Source: Bacteroidales bacterium (GTDB lineage: Bacteria > Bacteroidota > Bacteroidia > Bacteroidales > Salinivirgaceae). Taken from it: 64,000 nucleotides of DNA. Under the pieces are notes generated by a model. The model saw nothing but the letters and a program-made list of their open reading frames with translations. It was not told the origin of the DNA and did no database searches. Each line of letters starts with the position of its first letter. Position 1 is the first letter of the stretch. A program made the position numbers and the translations under genes. Location of the stretch: the NCBI GenBank assembly GCA_012519055.1, contig JAAYQU010000005.1:1-64000 (forward strand), given 5' to 3'. Below are positions 27,831-37,032 of this stretch, piece by piece.

Positions 27831-29432
27831 CTATTTTTTATTAAGTATCTGATTATAAAGATTATCATTAGTAATAATCTCTACAGCAGCGTTGTATATA
27901 GGGTCAATTTCATTTATGATTTGATAAAAATGGTCCTGTTCAAACAAGTTTCGAGCAAACAGGGCTTTCAGTTGTAGTTCAATAGCTCGACCACTTATCT
28001 CTATATCTCCATCTTTTGGTTTAATATTACTTTTTTCGGCATGCTCAATCAACTCTTTCATAATGTTTTCATCGACTTTAAAGTCGGTCAAAAAATGTGA
28101 AAAATCGCTATACTTATTGGTAAGTTCTTCTCGATTTCTATCGATATAGTTTAATACAAATTGACTTTGAATGCCTCTTCTGTTCATTGCTTTCAAAAAA
28201 TCTGAAGAGTATGATGTATCAATAGCCACGAACATATCGGGCATAATGCCACCACCGCCATAAACTGTGCGTTTTAACCTTAGAGTGCTATATTTAAGTG
28301 AATCGGGAAAATTTATGCTATCTGCCGAGAACATCTCTCCTCTTTGATATCTTTTTGAAAGGTCTTTATGATACTCTTTGTCGTTTTTGCCGTAAGGTCG
28401 CTGTATAACCCTTCCTGTTGGCGTATGATAACGTGCTACAGTCAAGCGGATTGCAGAGCCATCGTTAAGCGGATACTGTTTTTGAACCAATCCTTTGCCA
28501 AAAGTTCTTCGTCCTACGATTACACCTCGATCCCAATCTTGAATTGCCCCGGAAACGATTTCAGAAGCCGAAGCCGAGCCCTCGTCAACCATTACAACAA
28601 TTTTACCTGTCTCCATGCTACCGCGAGAAGTTGAGTTCATTACCTCTTTTGGCGACTTTTCTCCCTCGGTATAAACAATTAGCTTGTCTTTGTCCAAATA
28701 CTCATCAACTAATTGTGTTGACATATCTAAAAACCCACCGCCATTGTTAGTTAAATCGAGAATTAAATGCTTTGCACCTTGTTTCGTTAACTTCGACATT
28801 GCTTCTCGGTACTCTTTCATGGTGGTTGCAGAAAAACGGTTAAGCTTAACGTAGGCAGTGTTTTCGTTAATCATGTATGCAGCGTCGAGACTGTTAATAG
28901 GGATTTTATCACGTATAACAGTATAGGTTTCAACGCCTTGCACGCCTTTACGTTTGATTCCCAAATCCACTTTCGTGCCTTTTGGACCGCGCAGTAACTT
29001 AAAGACTTTATCGTTGTTAATACCAACTCCTGCAATGTTTTCCGAATCAACAGTTACAATTCTGTCTCCTGCCAAAATCCCAACTTTTTCAGAAGGTCCT
29101 CCGGTGATTGCTGATACAACCATCAAAGTGTCGTCCATTATATTAAACTGAACGCCAACACCTTCGAATGCTCCCGACATATCTTCGTTGACCTTCTGCA
29201 ACTCCTCTTTTGTGATGTAAAAAGAGTGTGGGTCAAGCTCTTTTAACATTCCCACTACTGCAGCTTCGGTTATTTTATACTTGTTAACCGTATCGACGTA
29301 ATTATTTTCGACTAAATTTAAAACACGCATAAGTTTTAAAATTTCTTCGGAGAGAAATTGGCTATGCGAAGCCATTGGAAATAAAATCAATAAGGAAATT
29401 ATTAGTGCTAAAGTTTTGAAAAAATACCGCAT
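27831..29432 (-). CDS. C-terminal processing peptidase, S41 family (CtpA-like)
   Basis: This 533-residue exported protease has a signal sequence (about 1-24). Its PDZ domain (about 90-175) carries GVGVQF and GPSEKVGILAGDRI, and the S41 catalytic domain follows. LDLTNNGGGFLD leads to the catalytic Ser-Lys dyad: S288 in DEGSASASE and K313 in RRTFGKGLVQ, 25 residues apart as in Prc. A helical C-terminal extension (about 420-533) follows. Such proteases trim or degrade periplasmic proteins from their C-termini. The gene is not in an operon; an exact -7 box (complement 29473-29480) lies upstream but its -33 partner is poor. Confidence 0.92.
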   Translation of the reverse strand: MRYFFKTLALIISLLILFPMASHSQFLSEEILKLMRVLNLVENNYVDTVNKYKITEAAVVGMLKELDPHSFYITKEELQKVNEDMSGAFEGVGVQFNIMDDTLMVVSAITGGPSEKVGILAGDRIVTVDSENIAGVGINNDKVFKLLRGPKGTKVDLGIKRKGVQGVETYTVIRDKIPINSLDAAYMINENTAYVKLNRFSATTMKEYREAMSKLTKQGAKHLILDLTNNGGGFLDMSTQLVDEYLDKDKLIVYTEGEKSPKEVMNSTSRGSMETGKIVVMVDEGSASASEIVSGAIQDWDRGVIVGRRTFGKGLVQKQYPLNDGSAIRLTVARYHTPTGRVIQRPYGKNDKEYHKDLSKRYQRGEMFSADSINFPDSLKYSTLRLKRTVYGGGGIMPDMFVAIDTSYSSDFLKAMNRRGIQSQFVLNYIDRNREELTNKYSDFSHFLTDFKVDENIMKELIEHAEKSNIKPKDGDIEISGRAIELQLKALFARNLFEQDHFYQIINEIDPIYNAAVEIITNDNLYNQILNKK

Positions 29433-29641
29433 AATTATAAAATTTTGATAATAGCTTAAAATTTAACAACGTCAAAGATAAGTTTTATTGACTTCAAAAA
29501 GTCGGTCTGACATCATATTTTATGAAAACATTAACATATCGCTAGTTAAAAGCACTTTCTTATAGCTCCTTTTAACTTTTACCTTTACAAAATTTACTTT
29601 ACCTTGTAAAAAATTGCCACCTTTGTAGGTCAGTTGAAAAA

Positions 29642-30661
29642 ATGAAACGCATAAAAACGATTATACTTTTTTTGCTATTGGTTGCGACATTTGTTCTAAA
29701 CCTATCAGTTGGGTCGTCAAATATTGGATTTAGCAAGATTTGGCAAGCTATTTTTTCCGGCGACACGCAAGATATAGTTTATATTACTCTTTTCCAATAT
29801 CGGTTACCAAAGGCACTAACCGCAATACTTGTTGGTATAGCCCTATCAGTCAGCGGGTTGATAATGCAAACTGTTTTTCGTAATCCTCTGGCAGGTCCAT
29901 ATATATTGGGTGTTAGTAGTGGTGCGAGCCTTGGAGTGGCATTGGTTATGCTTGGTGCTGGCTCATTTGGATTGGCATCTGCAGTCAATCAGCTAGGAAA
30001 CGGCACGATAATAATATCAGCGGTGGCTGGAGCTATGGCAGTATTAATGCTTTTACTTGTGGTTTCATTCCGCATTAGAGATATTATGACGGTGCTTATT
30101 CTCGGCATTTTGTTTAGTAGCGGAATTTCGGCTTTTATTGGGATAATGCAATATTTTAGCCCCGACTCCATGCTAAAGGCTTATGTAATATGGACAATGG
30201 GTAGCTTAGGGGCGGTTGATATGCAGCAACTTGTGTGGCTTGCAGTTTCAGTTTTTGCAGGTGTTTTACTAAGCCTATTAAGCTCTAAACAGCTAAACGT
30301 AATGCTTTTAGGCGAAGATTATGCACGTACATCCGGTATGAATATTTTAAGGTTTCGTGTGTTGGTGTTTACCGCCACCGGACTTTTAGCAGGAAGCGTG
30401 ACGGCATATTGCGGACCAATTGGTTTTATTGGGATTATGGTTCCACATTTAGCACGATTATTAACAAAAACCACTAACCATCAGACACTTATATTTTACT
30501 CATCTATTATAGGTGCTATTTTAATGCTTTTGTCCGATACAGTTTCTCAAATGCCGGGTTACACAGGAGTGTTGCCTATAAACAGCGTTACTGCATTTTT
30601 GGGTATTCCTGTAGTGATATGGATAGTTTTGAAAAACCATAAATTCAGTTCTTCATTTTAA
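29642..30661 (+). CDS. FecCD-family ABC importer permease (iron complex/cobalamin type)
   Basis: This 339-residue permease has about nine or ten membrane helices and the BtuC/FecCD signatures: QYRLPKALTAILVGIALSVSG near residue 50, VFRNPLAGPYILGVSSGASLG (about 78-98) and GPIGFIGIMVPHLARLL (about 257-273), the coupling-helix region that contacts the ATPase. Family members import siderophores, haem or cobalamin from the periplasm. The ATPase gene follows after 12 bases. No periplasmic binding protein gene or TonB receptor is adjacent, so the substrate is not decided. No riboswitch-like structure was noticed in the 209-base upstream spacer. Confidence 0.92.
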   Translation: MKRIKTIILFLLLVATFVLNLSVGSSNIGFSKIWQAIFSGDTQDIVYITLFQYRLPKALTAILVGIALSVSGLIMQTVFRNPLAGPYILGVSSGASLGVALVMLGAGSFGLASAVNQLGNGTIIISAVAGAMAVLMLLLVVSFRIRDIMTVLILGILFSSGISAFIGIMQYFSPDSMLKAYVIWTMGSLGAVDMQQLVWLAVSVFAGVLLSLLSSKQLNVMLLGEDYARTSGMNILRFRVLVFTATGLLAGSVTAYCGPIGFIGIMVPHLARLLTKTTNHQTLIFYSSIIGAILMLLSDTVSQMPGYTGVLPINSVTAFLGIPVVIWIVLKNHKFSSSF

Positions 30662-30673
30662 TTATTTTGGGAG

Positions 30674-31681
30674 ATGGAAAATAAGTTACAATTAAGAATT
30701 GAAAACCTAACTATAGGATACGGAAAAGGCAAAACACGCAAGCCTGTATTAACAGACCTTAATATAACAACTGAATGCGGTTCGCTGATTGCACTTGTTG
30801 GCTCTAACGGTAAAGGGAAAAGCACTCTACTTAAAACCATAGCAGGATTGCTAAATCCACTGAAGGGCAACATCTATATCAACAACAGAGAGCTTTCAAC
30901 CATTGACAGATTAAGTCGTGCAAAATTGATAAGCTACGTTGGGACATCTTATGAAATTAACAAAAGCCTTAAAGTCCGTGATTTAGTTGCTCTTGGTCGA
31001 TATCCATACAGCAATATTTTTGGTCAACTCTCTGACGATGACTTGAAAATTATACATCGCGCAATGGTCGATACCAAAATTTTACATTTGAGGGATTCGC
31101 TCATAAGTGAAATTTCTGATGGTGAGCGACAACGTACCTTAATTGCCCGAAGTCTTGCGCAAAACACTCCCATTATCCTTTTAGACGAGCCTACGGCTTT
31201 CCTTGATATTGTAAACAAATTCGAGATGGTTAACCTTATGAGACAGCTGTCGCGACAGTTAGACAAAATCATTATATTTTCGTCACACGACTTGCCAACG
31301 GTATTGGGCAACGCCGACTATATGTGGTTAATTTTTGGACGCTCAATAATTGACTCTATCCCCGAAGAGCTTGTTATGACAAGGTTTCTTAACTCGATAT
31401 TTGAAAATTCAGACGTTGTTTTCGATATAGAACAAAACGAATTTAGAATTGACACCAAGCCTACCAAATTTGTAAAGCTGTGTGGCGAGCCTTACCTCTG
31501 CAAATGGACAGAAAAAGCTCTAATGCGTTACGGCATAGGCTCTGACGATTATTCTAACAGCTTGATAATTAAAATAAAAACCGCCAACGAATCCCTGTTT
31601 TGGGAAGTTGTTGACGGTTCTGAAACAGAGACTTTCGAATCTTTAGAAGACCTACTTACTCATATTACTTCTATCTATTAA
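30674..31681 (+). CDS. FecE-type ABC importer ATPase with a C-terminal extension
   Basis: This 335-residue ATPase partners the FecCD permease 12 bases upstream. Walker A is GSNGKGKST (43-51, K49), the signature is ISDGERQRTLIARSL and Walker B is IILLDEPTAFLD, followed by the switch His in SSHDLP. Family ATPases end near residue 260; this one has about 75 extra residues (TKFVKLCGEPYLCKW and onward). Extensions of this sort occur in Bacteroidota members of the family, but I do not recognise a named domain. Two cysteines (in KLCGEPYLCKW) are suggestive of metal or redox sensing, which is only a guess. It converges on clpB with 6 bases between stops. Confidence 0.9.
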   Translation: MENKLQLRIENLTIGYGKGKTRKPVLTDLNITTECGSLIALVGSNGKGKSTLLKTIAGLLNPLKGNIYINNRELSTIDRLSRAKLISYVGTSYEINKSLKVRDLVALGRYPYSNIFGQLSDDDLKIIHRAMVDTKILHLRDSLISEISDGERQRTLIARSLAQNTPIILLDEPTAFLDIVNKFEMVNLMRQLSRQLDKIIIFSSHDLPTVLGNADYMWLIFGRSIIDSIPEELVMTRFLNSIFENSDVVFDIEQNEFRIDTKPTKFVKLCGEPYLCKWTEKALMRYGIGSDDYSNSLIIKIKTANESLFWEVVDGSETETFESLEDLLTHITSIY

Positions 31682-31687
31682 TCTGTA

Positions 31688-34279
31688 TTACAGATTGTTG
31701 AAAACAATTTTTTCTCCATCAAAGTCGATTTCAATTTCCGATGAACCTGTAATATTTCCCGATATAATCTCTTTTGCCATATCGTTCATTACCAATCTTT
31801 GAAGATTTCGTTTTACGGGCCTTGCTCCAAATACAGGATCGTAACTTATTGTTGCTATGTGATTTACAGCACTATCTGTAATTGATATGCTAATATTATT
31901 TTTTTCTAATGAACGTGCAAGCCTTCCAAACTGAATTCTTACAACCTCTTTTATAACCTCTGGCATTAACGGAGTAAAGACAATTATCTCATCAACGCGG
32001 TTAACAAACTCAGGTCTAATTGTTTGCAACAAAAGTTGCAATAATTCCGGTTGTAGCTCTTCACGCAATTCGTGCTGATTTGTAACGTTTAAGTTTTTGT
32101 ATTTTTCTTGTATCAAATGGCTTCCCAGATTTGAAGTCATAATAATAATTGTATTTCTGAAATCGACTGTTCTGCCTCTGTTGTCGGTTAATCTACCATC
32201 ATCTAAAACTTGCAAAAGTATATTAAATACGTCGGGGTGCGCCTTTTCTATTTCGTCTAACAAGATTACCGAATATGGCTTGCGTCTGACGGCTTCGGTA
32301 AGCTGTCCCCCCTCGTCGTAACCAACATATCCGGGAGGTGCACCAATCAAACGTGAAACAGAGTGGCGTTCCTGATATTCGCTCATATCGATTCTTGTCA
32401 TACGGTCTTCATTATCAAAAAGTTGCTCAGCGAGAGCCTTTGCAAGCTCAGTTTTACCAACACCGCTCGGACCCATAAAAATAAATGAGCCTATTGGTCG
32501 GTTTGTATCTTGAAGCCCTGCCCTACTCCTGCGCACTGCATCGGCAACGGCAACGATTGCTTCATCTTGCCCTACTACACGCTTATGTAGTTCATCTTCA
32601 AGCTGTAGTAGTTTGTCACGCTCGGCACTAAGCATTCTTGCAACAGGAATTCCAGTCCACCTTGAGACCACTTCGGCTATATCGGCAGCATCGACCTCCT
32701 CTTTAATCATCGGGTTGTCTGATTGAGCCTCTTGCAACTTTTGTTGCAGCTGAACAATTTTGTCCTCAGCCTCTTTTATCCTACCGTAGCGGATTTCGGC
32801 AACTTTTCCAAAATCGCCTTCGCGCTCAGCTTTCTCCGACTCAAAGCGCAGTTGCTCAATGCTTTGCTTGCATGACTGTAGCTCCTCAATAATCTGCTTT
32901 TCGTGCTGCCAACGGCTTTTATGCTCTTTAAGCTCCTCGTTTAAGTTGGCGAGTCTGCCCTCAATCTCCTTTTGTTTATCCTTAATTCCCTCACGCTTAA
33001 TAGCTTCTCGTTCAATCTCTAACTGCAATATTTGTCGCTCTAAATTGTCAATCTCCTCTGGCACGCTGTTTATCTCAATTCTAAGTTTCGATGCTGCTTC
33101 GTCCATCAAGTCAATTGCTTTATCGGGCAAAAAACGGTCGCTGATATATCTGTGGCTAAACTCTACGGCAGCCACAACAGCCTCGTCTTTAATCCTGACT
33201 TTATGGTGATTTTCGTATCTCTCTTTAAGTCCTCGTAAAATTGCCACAGCACTTGTAACATCGGGTTCATCGACCATAACGGTTTGAAAACGGCGTTCTA
33301 GAGCCTTATCTTTTTCAAAATATTTCTGATATTCGTCTAAGGTTGTCGCTCCAACGGCTCTAAGCTCGCCACGCGCCAAAGCTGGTTTTAAAATGTTGGC
33401 TGCATCCATTGCACCCTCGCTTTTTCCTGCGCCAACGAGAGTGTGTATTTCGTCTATAAACAAAATAATTGCTCCATCAGACTCAACCACCTCTTTTATA
33501 ACGGCTTTTAAACGCTCCTCAAATTCCCCTTTGTACTTGGCTCCTGCAATAAGAGCTCCCATATCAAGCGAATAGACTTGTTTCGAGCGTAAGTTTTCGG
33601 GCACATCGCCTTTAACAATTCTTTGCGCTAAACCCTCAGCTATTGCGGTTTTACCAACACCGGGCTCACCTATTAGAATTGGGTTGTTTTTAGTTCTGCG
33701 GCTTAAAATCTGTAATATTCGGCGTATCTCCTCATCGCGCCCAATTACTGGATCGAGTTTTCCGTTGAGCGCAAGCTGATTAAGGTTTATTGCGTATTGA
33801 TTTAAAGCATCATAAGTCTCCTCAGCTGTCTGAGAGGTAACTTTTGATCCTCTGCGCAAATCTTCTATAGCTTTTTCTAACGACTTTTCGTCAACTCCGT
33901 AATCAGACAACATCTTTGCAGCCTGACTCTTACCTTTTACTATTGCAAGCAAAATATGCTCAACCGATGTATATGTGTCCTGGTTTTTCTGAGCAATATT
34001 GGTTGCATTCAATAAAGTTTGCTGTGCTTCATTCGATAAATAGGGCTCAGCACCTGTTACTTTCGGGTAGCTTCTAACCATTGACTCAACAATCGGTAAT
34101 ATTTGTTGGCTATTAGCTCCTGATTTATCAATAAGTCTTGCGGCTACGCTATTTTCAATAGTCAATAGTCCATATAAAAGGTGAACAACCTCAATAGATT
34201 GCTGACCAAGTTCACGAACCTTAAACAAGGATTTCTCAACAGCCTCTTGTGCTTTTATTGTAAATTGATTTAAATTCAT
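31688..34279 (-). CDS. clpB: ATP-dependent disaggregase ClpB
   Basis: This is about 863 residues. The N-terminal Clp_N repeats (about 1-145) open with [18 protein letters not shown]+ domain 1 has Walker [10 protein letters not shown] and Walker [14 protein letters not shown]. The coiled-coil M domain (about 390-520) distinguishes ClpB from ClpA/C. AAA+ domain 2 has GPSGVGKTE and [14 protein letters not shown]. There is no ClpP-binding loop of the IGF type. It works with DnaK to rescue aggregated proteins. The frame is open to 34351, but the ATG at 34279 (or the one at 34282, encoding Met-Met) gives the normal N-terminus. No CIRCE element was seen upstream. Confidence 0.95.
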   Translation of the reverse strand: MNLNQFTIKAQEAVEKSLFKVRELGQQSIEVVHLLYGLLTIENSVAARLIDKSGANSQQILPIVESMVRSYPKVTGAEPYLSNEAQQTLLNATNIAQKNQDTYTSVEHILLAIVKGKSQAAKMLSDYGVDEKSLEKAIEDLRRGSKVTSQTAEETYDALNQYAINLNQLALNGKLDPVIGRDEEIRRILQILSRRTKNNPILIGEPGVGKTAIAEGLAQRIVKGDVPENLRSKQVYSLDMGALIAGAKYKGEFEERLKAVIKEVVESDGAIILFIDEIHTLVGAGKSEGAMDAANILKPALARGELRAVGATTLDEYQKYFEKDKALERRFQTVMVDEPDVTSAVAILRGLKERYENHHKVRIKDEAVVAAVEFSHRYISDRFLPDKAIDLMDEAASKLRIEINSVPEEIDNLERQILQLEIEREAIKREGIKDKQKEIEGRLANLNEELKEHKSRWQHEKQIIEELQSCKQSIEQLRFESEKAEREGDFGKVAEIRYGRIKEAEDKIVQLQQKLQEAQSDNPMIKEEVDAADIAEVVSRWTGIPVARMLSAERDKLLQLEDELHKRVVGQDEAIVAVADAVRRSRAGLQDTNRPIGSFIFMGPSGVGKTELAKALAEQLFDNEDRMTRIDMSEYQERHSVSRLIGAPPGYVGYDEGGQLTEAVRRKPYSVILLDEIEKAHPDVFNILLQVLDDGRLTDNRGRTVDFRNTIIIMTSNLGSHLIQEKYKNLNVTNQHELREELQPELLQLLLQTIRPEFVNRVDEIIVFTPLMPEVIKEVVRIQFGRLARSLEKNNISISITDSAVNHIATISYDPVFGARPVKRNLQRLVMNDMAKEIISGNITGSSEIEIDFDGEKIVFNNL

Positions 34280-34282
34280 CAT

Positions 34283-34690
34283 ATAATTTTTTAATTTTTT
34301 TTTCAACAAATATTTCACATTATATTTCAAACTTTTTGCCGAAAAAATCACCTACACATTATCTGATAAAGGCATAGAACAATTAGCTTTTTATTAACAT
34401 ATGTATAACAATGAGAATCAGCATCTTAGAAACATGCTTTATTGTCTTAATAATAGATAATTCTTATTAAGATCTTATTTTACTAGTGTCAAATTGGCGT
34501 TTATTTTATTATTTATCTGTGTCATTTTGTCATGATTTTGTACACCTTTATACAAAATAACAACGGTTACTTATATTAAAAATGAGCACTTTCGTCAAAA
34601 AATAATTCAAAAGTTTGTATTGTATATTTTTAATATTATTTTTGTAACCGTAAAATATGTTGTGCTTCGTATCAACATAAAGTTTATTGC
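34283..34690. other. Gene-free spacer between divergent clpB and M23 peptidase genes
   Basis: This spacer of 408 AT-rich bases contains the M23 gene promoter (34614-34644) and an inverted repeat, CTTAATAA (34446-34453) with TTATTAAG (34464-34471). The repeat could be a regulator-binding site for either gene. No sigma32-like or CIRCE heat-shock element and no RNA gene was recognised. Confidence 0.55.
34614..34644 (+). promoter_or_regulatory. Consensus Bacteroidota promoter for the M23 peptidase gene
   Basis: TTTG (34614-34617), a 19-base spacer and TATTTTTG (34637-34644) match the -33/-7 consensus exactly. The transcript would begin near 34651, about 40 bases before the ATG. Confidence 0.72.
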
Positions 34691-35629
34691 ATGGGTAAAA
34701 GGTACATTTTAGATCCAGATACACTAACTTTCAAAGAGCATAAAACGACAAAGAAGCAGCTCTTTCGTAAAATTGGTCTCTTTACAGCTATAGGTGTAGT
34801 TTTAGGAGTACTGTTCTACATTGGAGCTATTTTTCTACATCATACCCCAACTGGTGTCTTTCTTAAATTTCAAAACAACAGATTGGTTTCTGGTCTTTTG
34901 AAGATGGAGTCAAGACTAGACAAAAAAGCAGAGATTCTATCTTCCATTGAAGAAAAGGATGACTATCTATATCGCAATTATGCCGAGTTAACTCCACTTC
35001 CTTCAACCATTAGACAAGCTGGTTTTGGTGGTGTTGACAGATACAAAAAGTTTGATGTGTTTAATCAAGGAAAACTTCTTGCACGAGTATTTAAAAAAGC
35101 CGATATTCTTGAAAATCAAATAAAAATACAGGAAAAATCTTTTGAAGAGGTGAGTCAACTAAGTCTTGAAAAGAAAAGGTTTTTTGCTTGCAAACCTGGT
35201 ATAAGTCCACTATTAAAAAGTGACTACTTTAGAATTTCAGACTATTTTGGAAGAAGATACCACCCTGTTTTCAGACAGTGGAAAGAGCACACTGGTGTTG
35301 ATTATGCGGCGATGTATGGCACACCTGTTTATGCTACAGGCGATGGTATTGTCGTAGCAACAGGTTGGGACAGTGGTTACGGAAATCGCGTAATAGTTAA
35401 CCATGGATTTGGATACAAAACTGTATATGCTCACCTACAAAAATGTAGTGTGAAAGTTGGTGACAAGGTTAAAAGAGGAAAGCTTGTTGGGTTAGTTGGC
35501 AATACTGGAGTTTCCACAGGTCCACACCTACATTATGAGGTAAGAAAAAACAACAATCCTGTTAATCCTCTATATTACTACATTGACGATCTAACTGATG
35601 AACAATATAAAGCTATTGTTCATAAATAA
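34691..35629 (+). CDS. M23-family (LytM-type) cell-wall metallopeptidase
   Basis: This 312-residue protein has one N-terminal membrane helix (about 30-52), then a helical region with a short coiled coil, then the LytM domain (about 180-300). Zinc-site motifs are complete: H in RRYHPVF, then the H-x-G-x-D motif HTGVDYAA with its aspartate, and HLH in STGPHLHYEV. Such enzymes cut peptidoglycan cross-links, or, if inactive, activate amidases; the intact ligands suggest activity. The N-terminal form (MGKRYILDPDTL) is common in Bacteroidota homologues. It precedes the PqiA-like gene on the same strand with a 101-base gap. Confidence 0.92.
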   Translation: MGKRYILDPDTLTFKEHKTTKKQLFRKIGLFTAIGVVLGVLFYIGAIFLHHTPTGVFLKFQNNRLVSGLLKMESRLDKKAEILSSIEEKDDYLYRNYAELTPLPSTIRQAGFGGVDRYKKFDVFNQGKLLARVFKKADILENQIKIQEKSFEEVSQLSLEKKRFFACKPGISPLLKSDYFRISDYFGRRYHPVFRQWKEHTGVDYAAMYGTPVYATGDGIVVATGWDSGYGNRVIVNHGFGYKTVYAHLQKCSVKVGDKVKRGKLVGLVGNTGVSTGPHLHYEVRKNNNPVNPLYYYIDDLTDEQYKAIVHK

Positions 35630-35730
35630 TTTCCTTATTAAACAATATTTATATCTCTTTAATTTTAAGCTATTTGGCTTAAGGCAATGTTGTGTAACAA
35701 TTATAGCACACTTTACACAAAATCTTTAAA

Positions 35731-37029
35731 ATGAAAAAGATACTCATAAAAACTGCTATTACACTCGCTTCCTTGTTTTTATTAGGAATCTCTATTTATG
35801 AGTTAAACAAACTTTATTATAATTCTAGAGAGCGACAGCAGTATGTTTCAGATTTAGCTTACTCAAATAACATCCGATTTGGTTTTTTAAATGTTGATAA
35901 ATGGAAATCTACACTATCTGACATTATTATTAAAAAGGTCGATGAGCTTGAGTTTGACGACAACCTTAAACAGACAATGCATACCCAAATTGAAAAGGCA
36001 TTGTATGAGCTTATTAATCAAATTGAGATATACTTAAATCAGGATAAACGGCAAGGGAACTGGCTCACACAAGCATTTAAGACTGTTGCATACGAGATTG
36101 TATTTGATTCCGAAAAGTTTAAAAAACAGGTTCCACAGTGGTCCGACGAAATTGTCAAATCTATTATTAGTGAGTCAAATAAGGTGGAGCTAAAAGACGC
36201 TATATTGCAAAAATTCAATGAGTTCATGGATCAAACCAACTCAACTGATAATGTAAATATTCAAGAAATTTTAGCGACAAAGTATGAATTTGACAATTAC
36301 GATGATTGTGTAACGTGGTTAAATGAGCAAAACATTGAACTGACAACAATATCATGGCGTAGGACCTGGATTATATTAATTTGCATTACAGTTGTTTTTG
36401 TTTTCTATTTTCTTACTCCACAAAATTATAGAAACGGGTGTCAATATTATATTGGATTGCTTGGCGTTCTTACGTTACTCTTAGGGGGATTGCTAACGCC
36501 AATGATTGAAATTGATGCGCGAATTTCAGAAGTTAATTTTGAATTATTAGGCGAGAGCATCGTTTTTTATGATCAGGTACTATTTTTTGAAAGCAAAAGT
36601 GTTATTGACTTAGTGAAGATACTTATAGAACATGGCGACGTTCAAACAGCAGCTATCGGCGCATTAGTATTTACTTTCAGCATTATATTTCCTACATTAA
36701 AACTGATTGTATCGGTATTTGCTTATCCGTTTCCAGAACGAATATATAGAAATAAAATCACCCGCTTTTTTGCTTTGAAATCAGGAAAATGGTCAATGGC
36801 TGATGTTATGGTTGTTGCAATATTTATGTCTTATATTGGATTTAGAAGTTTGATTGGCAGTCAATTAGATCACTTAAGCAATATTAAAGAGCTAAATATG
36901 GTTTCAACACATGAACACACAGTATTACAAATAGGATTCTTTTTGTTTGCTGCTTTCTGCTTTAGCGGGATTGTGTTCGCTTATTACGTAAGCAAACACT
37001 TAAAACAGAACGGAATAGAATCAGAATAG
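35731..37029 (+). CDS. PqiA-domain membrane protein with a large N-terminal periplasmic region
   Basis: This 432-residue protein has a first membrane helix (about 5-25), a charged helical extracytoplasmic region (about 30-205) and then four or five membrane segments (about 207-225, 235-258, 305-330, 350-370, 393-418). The C-terminal part matches the paraquat-inducible protein A domain: TFSIIFPTLKLIV and KSGKWSMADVMVVAIFMSYIGF. PqiA proteins work with MCE-domain proteins in lipid transport between membranes in other bacteria. No MCE gene is adjacent here. It lies downstream of the M23 gene and converges with the LTA-synthase-like gene, 3 bases between stops. Confidence 0.8.
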   Translation: MKKILIKTAITLASLFLLGISIYELNKLYYNSRERQQYVSDLAYSNNIRFGFLNVDKWKSTLSDIIIKKVDELEFDDNLKQTMHTQIEKALYELINQIEIYLNQDKRQGNWLTQAFKTVAYEIVFDSEKFKKQVPQWSDEIVKSIISESNKVELKDAILQKFNEFMDQTNSTDNVNIQEILATKYEFDNYDDCVTWLNEQNIELTTISWRRTWIILICITVVFVFYFLTPQNYRNGCQYYIGLLGVLTLLLGGLLTPMIEIDARISEVNFELLGESIVFYDQVLFFESKSVIDLVKILIEHGDVQTAAIGALVFTFSIIFPTLKLIVSVFAYPFPERIYRNKITRFFALKSGKWSMADVMVVAIFMSYIGFRSLIGSQLDHLSNIKELNMVSTHEHTVLQIGFFLFAAFCFSGIVFAYYVSKHLKQNGIESE

Positions 37030-37032
37030 ATT

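Noticed and set aside
34283-34690. Heat-shock control element in front of clpB
   Set aside because: No CIRCE (TTAGCACTC-N9-GAGTGCTAA) was found; the short inverted repeat at 34446-34471 does not match it.
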